From Ilex aquifolium (Eukaryota; Streptophyta; Magnoliopsida; Aquifoliales; Aquifoliaceae), in the NCBI GenBank assembly GCA_951799425.1, contig OX637402.1:12501-76500 (forward strand): a DNA stretch of 64,000 nucleotides, in the 5' to 3' direction. A program made the position numbers and the translations under genes. This document shows, piece by piece, positions 22,879 to 30,732 of this stretch (position 1 is its first letter; each line of letters begins with the position of its first letter). The notes beneath the pieces were generated by a model. It was not told the DNA's origin. It saw nothing but the letters and a program-made list of their open reading frames with translations, and ran no database searches.

Positions 22879-23289
22879 CTAATCCGAGTCTCCCTCTGTG
22901 TCTGTGTAAAATGGACAACCAGTAACTCTCCCAACTTCCTCTCTCACAAATCGGTTAAGCATAGTACCGGAATAGCATGGCGTATCAGGGTAATCCTTAC
23001 TCAGCCCATTCACTATCCAGTCTAATCGATCAAGTGCGCGACCGGAAATTGGTTCAGAACACTGGTTGTACCTTTTTTCGTGAAAGAATCTGCCACACTG
23101 TTTACAGGCACCAAGCCTTTTTGCACGACGGCGTTTGGCAAAGTTGTTTCTGCCACAGAGGGGTTTCACTTGTTTTTCTTTGATTTCAGCCTTCCTTACT
23201 AATCTTGCTTTTCTCATGATCATAATATGTACATCAGATGGAAAAGTACGTAGAACTCCTAGGCTAAACCAAAAAAGATTTACATCCAT
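22879..23289 (-). CDS. Small basic cysteine-rich ORF, possibly like a plant-virus nucleic-acid-binding protein
   Basis: An uninterrupted 136-codon frame lies between the PPT-like module and the PF20167-like gene. Alternative starts are ATG 23289, 23223 and 23217; the last (MRKARLVRK) would give 112 aa. The centre is strongly basic (FAKRRRAKRLG, residues 50-60) and is followed at once by a Cys/His cluster, C62-x2-C65-x4-H70-x6-C77. A basic AKRRRAxxL run directly before CxxC is characteristic of the cysteine-rich nucleic-acid-binding proteins of carlaviruses and relatives (Viral_NABP), some of which suppress RNA silencing. The last Cys pair of that family is not conserved here. The similarity was judged by eye. 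A degenerate zinc-finger ORF of unrelated origin is the alternative. No start-site context decides between the ATGs. Confidence 0.5.
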   Translation of the reverse strand: MDVNLFWFSLGVLRTFPSDVHIMIMRKARLVRKAEIKEKQVKPLCGRNNFAKRRRAKRLGACKQCGRFFHEKRYNQCSEPISGRALDRLDWIVNGLSKDYPDTPCYSGTMLNRFVREEVGRVTGCPFYTDTEGDSD

Positions 23290-23473
23290 GATTGCTAAAT
23301 TTTAAGACTCACTATCTGGTTCTTTAACGTCTGCCAGTCACAAAGACGATTGAAGCTGATTCATAAGCATTATCATCAATTTATACAATCAATGTTCAAA
23401 CATGATTAACAGCGACAATAAAAATTTAAAAATTTATGAAAATTATGAACGAAAAAGAACTGATGAACTGATC

Positions 23474-23512
23474 ATACCCCCCAACCTAAACTGAACATTG
23501 TCCCCAATGTTT
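23474..23512 (-). promoter_or_regulatory. Internal PPT-like module of A'
   Basis: On the minus strand a CATTG-GGGA-CAATG hairpin is followed by TTTAGGTTGGGGGGTATGATCAG-like sequence (G run at about 23478-23484). It sits between integrase and the accessory ORFs. B, E and the array units have the same hairpin plus G-run arrangement. It could prime plus-strand DNA internally or mark an old 3' end. Confidence 0.5.
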
Positions 23513-23599
23513 TGAATTTACCGGTTCATGGAGTGTGGAGACGAGGTTGAATGGTAGAGATCTGTTCACCGCTGAGACCTACAAACAAAAACACAAAAA

Positions 23600-23926
23600 T
23601 TACTCATCTGTGTGCAGATCTGGGTTTCGGGTAGGCTGAAAATCCTTATGTGTGAGTGCGAACAAGAGAAGGACACCCGTGAGCAAATATAAGATTAAAA
23701 TGCAAAACATGAAGCAGAAAATCGTGTTTGTGGAGTGTGTGGTCATGGGTGATTTCTCGGGTGACAGAGACTCGAAGACGAACAGAAGGAAGAAGAAAAG
23801 AAAAAGAAAAAGAAGAAGAAGAAGAAGAAGGGGAGGGGCCAACTGCGGCGGCTGGGAAAAAGTGGGTGCCTTATAAAGGCGCCCCGGTGGGTCGGGTTGG
23901 AGTAGATATTTCCTGACCCGATCCAC
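23600..23926 (-). other. Doubtful 108-codon ORF with two hydrophobic stretches
   Basis: Starts MDRVRKYLLQPDPPG and overlaps the end of pol. One hydrophobic stretch is the translation of a GAA/TTC microsatellite (23787-23836 plus strand) and so is weak evidence. The other (about residues 68-90, IFCFMFCILILYLLTGVLLL) looks like a real membrane segment. It could be an env-like remnant or chance. Confidence 0.2.
23787..23836. repeat. GAA-type microsatellite
   Basis: Imperfect A/G run made mostly of AAG and GAAAAA units on the plus strand. Confidence 0.85.
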
Positions 23927-25082
23927 TGTAGTGTCGGCAGGCGCGAATTTCAGAAGAGTACTCTGGTTCCATTAAAAGAATGGTTTCCACATTTCTAACA
24001 CAGTCCTCCAAAAATGGTTTTAACCTCTGACCATTAACAGTAAAATTGTTACCGTTTGCTGGATTTTCCACTTCAACTGCTTCATGTTCAAACACCTTTT
24101 TGACAATGTAAGGCCCAGTCCATCTTGATTTCAACTTACCAGGAAAGAGGCGGAGTCTTGAATTAAACAGCAAGACTTTTTGAGATGGCTCAAAAGATTT
24201 TCGCACAATGTGTTTGTCATGAAAAATTTTCATCCTGGTTTTAGCAATCTTAGCATTTTCATATGCCTCATTTCTCAATTCCTCCACTTCATTTATCTGA
24301 AGTTTCCTTGTTAGCCCAACCTTGTCCAAGTCAACATTCGTTGCTTTAATAGCCTAGTATGCCCTATGTTCCAATTCCACAGGCAAGTGACATGGCTTTC
24401 CATAGACTAATCGATAAGGAGACATGCCTAAAATTGTTTTAAAAGCAGTAAGGTATGCCCAGAGCGCATCAGTTAGTCTTAATGACCAATCTTTGCGATC
24501 TAGATTCACCGTTTTTTCCAAAATTAATTTGATCTCCCGATTAGCTAACTCAGCTTGTCCACTGGTCTGTGGGTGATAAGGTGTTGCAATTTTGTGAAAA
24601 ATCAAGTATTTTTTCATTAAGTTCCAGAAGGGACGATTGCAAAAATGAGCACCTCCATCACTTATGATTGATTTCGGAATTCCAAACCGGGACAAAATAT
24701 TTTCTTTCAAAAATTTGATCACTGTTTTGTGATCATTGTTTCATCATGGAATTGCTTCAACCCATTTGGATACATAGTCTACAGCCACTAAAATGTATAG
24801 ATAGCCAAAGGAAGGGGGAAATGGTCCCATAAAATCGATGCCCCAACAGTAAAAAATTTCAATTACCAGAATGGGGTTTAAGGGCATCATATTTCTTTTA
24901 GAAATGTTTCCCAACCTTTGACACCTATCACGAGTTGAACAAAAGTCATGGACATCTTTGAAAAGTGTGGGCCAGTAAAATCCACACTGCAATATTTTTG
25001 CAGCTGTTTTTCTTGATGAAAAGTGGCCACCGCATGCTTCAAAATGACAAAATGTTATTACCTGGCTACTTTCATGAGCAGG
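23871..25082 (-). pseudogene. Integrase (3' end of pol) of element A', truncated and with stops
   Basis: The frame is open from 25082, where the array interrupts it, and begins within the zinc-binding domain ([20 protein letters not shown]). The HHCC motif is damaged: the Cys pair reads CSTR instead of CSTC. The DDE core is recognisable, with [19 protein letters not shown] and [16 protein letters not shown]. It is followed by the GPY/F-type C-terminal domain (LKSRWTGPYIVKKVF). Two adjacent TGA codons near 24741 replace the usual residues after WVEAIP, and a TAG at 24354-24356 follows HRAY, where Trp is usual. The frame is otherwise continuous. Sequence and order fit Tat/Athila-type integrases. 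This copy cannot be functional. Confidence 0.88.
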
Positions 25083-28000
25083 TGATTAGCACATAACAAT
25101 GACATGTATGGTGTGCTAATGTGCTTTTGTTTCACCTTTTTTGTCAATAAATGGGAGTGTTTTGGTTTTGTTTGTGGCTTGATGGAATTTTGGGTGAATG
25201 CATGTAAAATGATGTAAATGACATGATTTAAACCCCCATGGTGTTATATGAGGCTAATGGAGTGTATGGGGTAGCTTTAAGGATGGTTTTGAGGGGAAAG
25301 AAATCAAATTTTTGCTCACAGTCTGAAAACCTTCCGGAAGGTGTATGTCGGCCTTCCGGAAGGTTTTGCTAAAAACCCTGGATGCCTTGTTCACAGCTAA
25401 TACCTTCCGGAAGGTTTTGCCCACTGGAATGAACCTTCCGGAAGATTTTAGCTACTGGAGTAAAACCTTCCGGAAGGTCTTGTCTACTGGAATGGACCTT
25501 CCGGAAGGTTTTGCCTTGGGTTTCTTTTTGACTGCCAAAATCTTCCGGAAGGTTTTGTTTTCTGGAATTAACCTTCCGGAAGGTTTTGGCTACTGGAATG
25601 AACCTTCCGGAAGATTTTTGCTACTGATGTCGACCTTCCGGAAGTTCTTGCATTTGATTCTTTTCATTTAACTGTTCTTTCAGCGACCTTCCGGTAGGTG
25701 TATGTCGACCTTCCGGAAGATTTTTGCACTTTTCTCCAGACAGCCTGTAACTCAACTTTGCGGCTTGGAGGGTCCCACATGCACTTCTCCTACATGCTTC
25801 CTGACATCCCTTACACATCCTGGAGCCTCCCTCACCCCTGCATTGATTTGGATGAGTCTTGATAATTAATGAAGAGAGAGAAGAAGAAGGAAGCTGGGTG
25901 GGCAGACAACTCTGCCTCACTGTAACACCCCGCATTTTTCTTTTATATATGTATATAGATATATAGTAGATAATTGTTTTAAAACTGTAGATATATGTAG
26001 TGACATAAGAATAAACCGTAGGAATAAATGCTATGGAGACAATTTGATTGGGAAGCTACGTGTCGAAGATGTTTAAACTTGGAAAGGGTGATTAGACAAT
26101 TTTCTAAAGGTTTTTAGGTCAAAATAATGCTTCCATTGAATCCGGAAGGTCGAACAACCTTGGGAGAGGTAATATGAGGTGTATTGGAAGCTAGGAAGTA
26201 TTTTGGAGTTAAAACCCACTTTAGAGTGAAATTGGGTAAAAAGTATCTTGGACACCTTCTAGTATTTTAGCCATAACTTTTTATCCTTACATCCAATTGA
26301 TCTGAAATTTTTACAGTAGATAGTAGACATCTAGGGCTACAAAAGTGTATGTCTTGGAAATTTTCCAATTCGACCTCTAAAGGGGTCAAAACTTCCCTGG
26401 AAGTTGAATCAGCCAAACAGTACCGGTACCGAACAGTACCGGTACCCCCGAACCAGTAACTAATTGGTACCGGTACCCTTTGACTGGAGCCTTCCCGAAC
26501 AGTAAAAAGTCGGGATTTTGGGTTTTAAAACACCCATTCCAAGCCCTATTTGCCCCATTCTTCATCTCATCCTCACCACAAACATCTTAGAGCCCTAGGA
26601 GGAGATAAAGAAAGGGAAGAAACACCAAGATCAAGATAGATTCACACCTCATAGAAATCAAAACCGAAATTCCTCAAGAACACCATTATTCTCCTCTCTT
26701 CCTATACACTTTCACTACACCCTTACCCACATCTCTTAGAACCCTAAGAGAAGACAAGAAGGAGAAGGAGAAGGGAGGAAAGAGATATTTGGAGCTTGGG
26801 TTAGCTTACAACTCTTGGATTAAAGGTAGGGGTTTTCTTCCATTCTCTTACATTGAGGTTAGGGCTACTATATATATGCATTCTCTTGACTCTCAATCAT
26901 ATATACTTGCTATGAATTCATCATTTCTTGTTATTCTTGCAATTATTACCTTGTATTAAACTATGTGATGGTTGGGTAATCACTAAACCTCTTGTATGCC
27001 CTAGTTCTTCAAGGGAAGTGGGTTTTCTCTTGATTTATCCTTGGTTATTGATTTCAATCTTGATATTCGTTGTTGTCGATTTCAATACTTAATTGTTCCT
27101 TTATTCTTGATTCCAAGCTTGATATTTGTTGTTATGGATTCAAGACTTGATTTACCCTTTATTCTTGATTTCAAGCTTGATATTTGTTGTTAGGGATTCA
27201 AGAATTGATTTGTCCTTTGTTCTTGAGTTCCAAAGCTTGATCTTTCATTTGTTCTTGATTTCAAAACTCTAGCGATTTGTATTGAACAATAAAATGATAC
27301 TTTTGATGATCTCATGTACTTTTTCTTAAATATGTTTTATGGGAAATATCACTTGCGAAAGTTGTGGATTTGGGGGAATTGTTGGATATGTGTAATACGT
27401 GTTGGTATTGAAATTATGGAATGTTGTTTGGATGAACATGGGTGAGAAGTTCCTTGAAAGGATGCTCATACCACAGAAAACTAAATTGTGGAACTTGCTT
27501 GTTAATTGAGAAAGTAGTTGGTATCGTATCTCTTGTATGGTTGCTCGATATGAACATGGGTTACTATTGACTAGGTATCATGGAGTGGGTAGACGTCTTC
27601 TTTGGTAAGAACTTTTCCTACCACTCATAGTGGGGTTAGTGCTTTGGTAAGACTAAACCACTATTGCTCACGGGGTAGCATTGGTATGTACTTGCGTGGG
27701 ACATGATATTCTCGATGGTGACCATGCGGAGTCGTGCTTCATACCTGAGATACGAGTACAGTAGTATATTGTTCATTCTACCATAGACAGTTTCTACAAG
27801 AGTCCTGGGGTAGTATGGGATGCCACGAGAACTTGTGGAAGCGGTGTATGGTGGAAATGGATTATAAATTATATATGGGTTATTGTGGAAACGGTGAATG
27901 GTGGAATGGTGTATTAATTGTATATTGTGTGCATTTATTCATTCAATTACTGTTTTTACTTAAACTTGAGATCCGTTAAATGTCCCGGTGTTATCTCAAA

Positions 28001-29630
28001 ATCTATATATGTTATTTGTGAAAAGAGACCGACCGTTTTCTATGTTTTCTAAACCTTGTTCGGGTTTGGGAGGATTTTCCTACAGAGCTTAGTGCTCACC
28101 CCCTACAAACAATCCATTTTTCAGGTGATGCTTCAGAAGGAGATCGTATAGGTGACGGGCATGTGGATCCAGATGGGGATATTTAGACTGTCCATCTTTG
28201 TATTAGATGGAGGAGTTATTTTGAGATCATGTAAAAAAAAAAATATAATCTTTTGTTAGTCCGCTGCTAGATTAACTTTGAATCTTTTGGGATGAAATCG
28301 CCACATTTTGGATTGATCTTTTGGGATAATGTTGTAATCATTAGATATGGTGAATGAACTTTTATTTATGAATGAATTATATTAGTGCTCTCATGATATG
28401 AATGGTTGTAGAATGTAATGCCGTCCAGGGTGGTATTTGGGGCGTTACACTCACCCCCTGTCCAGCCCATGTTGCTGCACCCCTAGTGATGGAGATCAAC
28501 TCTGTAGACCTCCCTCTCTCTCCAGGCACGTTTTGGGGGGAAAGCAAGAGTCTCCTTAGGGGGGTATTGATTCATTATGGAGGGGGTTGGCTACCTAAGC
28601 TTAGGAGGAGAGATACAAAGCTCCAAGGAGGAAGATGATGAATAGTATTTTCGTTTTTGCATTTTCTTCTCCGTTTTTGTTGTAGTAAGCTTTCATACTC
28701 TTGTAATTCTTAATCCTTGCACTTTAATCTCATCTATTTCATGTTCATTTCAAGTTTAATCCTTTGTTCTAGCTTTCACCATTTATGTTTTCAAGTTCTT
28801 TAATTTTCAAGTTTTACATTTGGGTATTTGCTTCAATATGTGTATTATGTTCATGAATGTCATTTCTCTTTCACCTTAGCTCTTTTCTTGCAATTTCTAC
28901 AAGTTCAAATCTCCATTTCTCTTCCATGTCCATTTCCTTTATGCTTGTCTTGCATTTTTAATATGAGTAGCTAGGATTTAAGTTGGTTAATCCAAGGGAA
29001 AATTCCTCTTGGGAATACCATTTTCAACTCTTCTTCATTCCTCCCTTTAGAGTCAAATGGTTCGGTTTGACGGGGTTGAGAGTGGATGAGTTGGTGAGCC
29101 TTTGATATTCCGTAGGCCTAGTCACGGTTTATGCTTAGATACTCACCAATCTCGTCCCTAGCTTCCCCCGAATCAATCGTTCATTCATGCTCAATCGGAG
29201 GAAGGCTTTGAGTTGATTTGGTATTCCCATTGGAATGAACCCTTTGGATTAGCCAACACTTGCTTTCTTGTATTTTCATTTTGAACAAAACTCACCAAAA
29301 CACAAATACAAGATTTTACACTTTTGCAAAATCACTTTCACAAAACTCCCTTTCCTTCCCTGAGGAGACGACCTTGGAATACTCTTCCAAGTAAAACACC
29401 GACAACGAAAGACTCCTTGCGATTGGGGAGCGCTTTTGTTCACACACACATTCTCCATTTCACATATATTTTGTTCATCCATTTCCCACCATTTGTTCGT
29501 TGTTGCCTAATCTTTTGCATTACCCCGAGGGAGAGTGACACTCCCCCATCCATATAAGCCATATACAATACACACATTGAGGGTGAGGGTGATGTTACGA
29601 GGTTAGGAACAACGTGTTTTTAATCAATCA
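25083..29630 (+). repeat. Array LTR 1, interrupted by solo LTR T
   Basis: Without the 2529 bp insertion and one CTCAC copy it is 2014 bp, the shortest LTR of the array. It has the 22 bp palindrome spacer but no copy of the extra 74 bp module. It carries the CCTTCCGGAAGG block at 25330-25720. Confidence 0.92.
25921..28449. mobile_element. Solo LTR T (2529 bp), TSD CTCAC
   Basis: Starts TGTAACACCCCG and ends GGGGCGTTACA, flanked by CTCAC at 25916-25920 and 28450-28454. The uninterrupted site is seen in the other six LTRs. Terminal sequences of this kind are common in plant Ty3/gypsy chromovirus LTRs. There is no primer site or coding domain, so it is a solo LTR. It carries three GTACCGGTAC-type palindromes at 26420-26478 although it is unrelated to the B LTR. 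Confidence 0.92.
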
Positions 29631-29772
29631 TTTTGGCGCCGTTGCCGGGGAAGGTAAAGCGTTGAGTTCAAAGGGTGATTTTGGGCGGCATGGTAAGTCT
29701 CGTGATTTTCATCACGGGCCAAGGTATGTCGTTTCTTTTGTAAATATTTTATTTTAGTTTGTGTTTTGTATT
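29631..29772 (+). other. Unit 1 leader: primer site, hairpin and possible short intron
   Basis: The primer site TGGCGCCGTTGCCGGGGA (29634-29651) is three bases from the LTR and complementary to tRNA-Asp. The hairpin CGTGATTTTCATCACG is at 29701-29716. An ATG at 29690 is followed directly by GTAAGT (29693). With an acceptor TTTTATTTTAG ending at 29757, a 65-base intron would join this ATG in frame to the zinc-knuckle ORF. Unspliced, the ATG opens a 17-codon upstream ORF. Confidence 0.7.
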
Positions 29773-30732
29773 ATGTCTTATAATTTTTATGATAAGGTAT
29801 CAAATGCCCAAAATTTTCAAAATATGTGTAAGATTTGTGATGAGTATGGGCATATTTCTAGTGAGTGCCCAAGAATGGCCTCTTATTTTGAAAACGTATG
29901 CAAGATTTGTGGTGAGTATGGACACATCACTAGTGAGTGCCCAATAAATGCCCCTTATTTTGAATATGTTTGCGAGATTTGTGGTGAGAATGGACACCTC
30001 AGTAGTGAATGCCCAATAAATTATCCGGTTCAAGACTTTGCATGCGAAAACTTTTACCCCAACCATTATGCTACACCGAGTTACTCGAGTTATGGTTGGG
30101 AGAATGAACCTCATGATTTTTCATCCAATTTCACACCACCTAATGATTTTTGCCACTATCCAACATATAGGGACTCAACCGAACAAGAATTGGAAAATAC
30201 GTTGTACGAGTTTATTCAATCCCAAATGGAATGCAATGCCCAAATGACCCAACAACTTTCTGTAATTAGTGATCAACTTAATACATTGACTAATGCTATA
30301 ATTGCTATGGATGAAGAATTACACCTTGAGCATAGTCAATGTATTGAGGATGATCACCCCATTGAAATACATATTGAGGTTGAATCTCCCACCACTCTTG
30401 ATTGTGAAAAGTTTGATGAAGTGATTATCTCACATGAGGCTAATGAGCCCAAGGTCTTTTCTCCATCTAAGAGTGGTGTTGAGATTCACATTTCTCAACT
30501 TGGGGAGGGCATTGCAATGGAGTTAAGTGAAGAAACTTTGAAAGAGAAATTGCATATTCCATTTGTTGCATTGCATAAACTCGCATACATCTTGGTTCGG
30601 TTGAGATTTTTGAATTATTATCCCTTGTATGGTTGGATAGATTGGATAGAAAGGGCATTTATACAACACAAAAATTTTAAAATCAAAAAAATTCATGGGC
30701 GCAAGGTCATATCCGAATTGAAGCCGGATTGA
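29773..30732 (+). CDS. Array unit 1 zinc-knuckle ORF, 319 aa
   Basis: Start at the first ATG (MSYNFYDKVS); the frame also runs upstream through a GTG. Three CCHC zinc knuckles (CX2CX4HX4C) lie at residues 19-32, 43-56 and 67-80 in a 24-residue repeat, as in retroviral nucleocapsid. A Tyr/Asn/Pro-rich segment with SYGWENEPHDF follows, then a Gln-rich region around QMTQQLSVISDQLNTLTNAI and an acidic stretch. The basic C-terminal region (KIKKIHGRKVISELKPD) has no family I recognise. Element B encodes a clear homologue. A capsid domain is missing, so this is not a full Gag. It may bind the element RNA and allow packaging by particles of an autonomous partner. Confidence 0.82.
   Translation: MSYNFYDKVSNAQNFQNMCKICDEYGHISSECPRMASYFENVCKICGEYGHITSECPINAPYFEYVCEICGENGHLSSECPINYPVQDFACENFYPNHYATPSYSSYGWENEPHDFSSNFTPPNDFCHYPTYRDSTEQELENTLYEFIQSQMECNAQMTQQLSVISDQLNTLTNAIIAMDEELHLEHSQCIEDDHPIEIHIEVESPTTLDCEKFDEVIISHEANEPKVFSPSKSGVEIHISQLGEGIAMELSEETLKEKLHIPFVALHKLAYILVRLRFLNYYPLYGWIDWIERAFIQHKNFKIKKIHGRKVISELKPD

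Larger units (their letters stand above)
17232..25082 (-). mobile_element. Element A': Tat/Athila-like retrotransposon, 5' part interrupted by the array
   Basis: In transcription order: the end of an integrase gene (25082-23871), a PPT-like module (23474-23512), a cysteine-rich basic ORF (23289-22879), a palindrome block (22610-22310), an intact PF20167-like ORF (22079-20985), a long non-coding 3' region, a polypurine tract and the 3' LTR. The 5' half is expected beyond the array, outside the window. It is the same family as element A but opposite in direction. Confidence 0.8.

Noticed and set aside
23652..23876. Lys/Arg-rich ORF like a nuclear protein
   Set aside because: It is encoded by the GAA microsatellite on the strand opposite to the element.
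25345..25671. ORFs with repeated TFRKV and LPEGF peptides, looking like a repeat protein
   Set aside because: They are translations of the CCTTCCGGAAGG palindrome and appear on both strands and in several frames of every LTR.
29800..30114. 104-codon minus-strand ORF with ILTTNLA repeats, present in every unit
   Set aside because: It is the antisense of the repeated zinc-knuckle modules.
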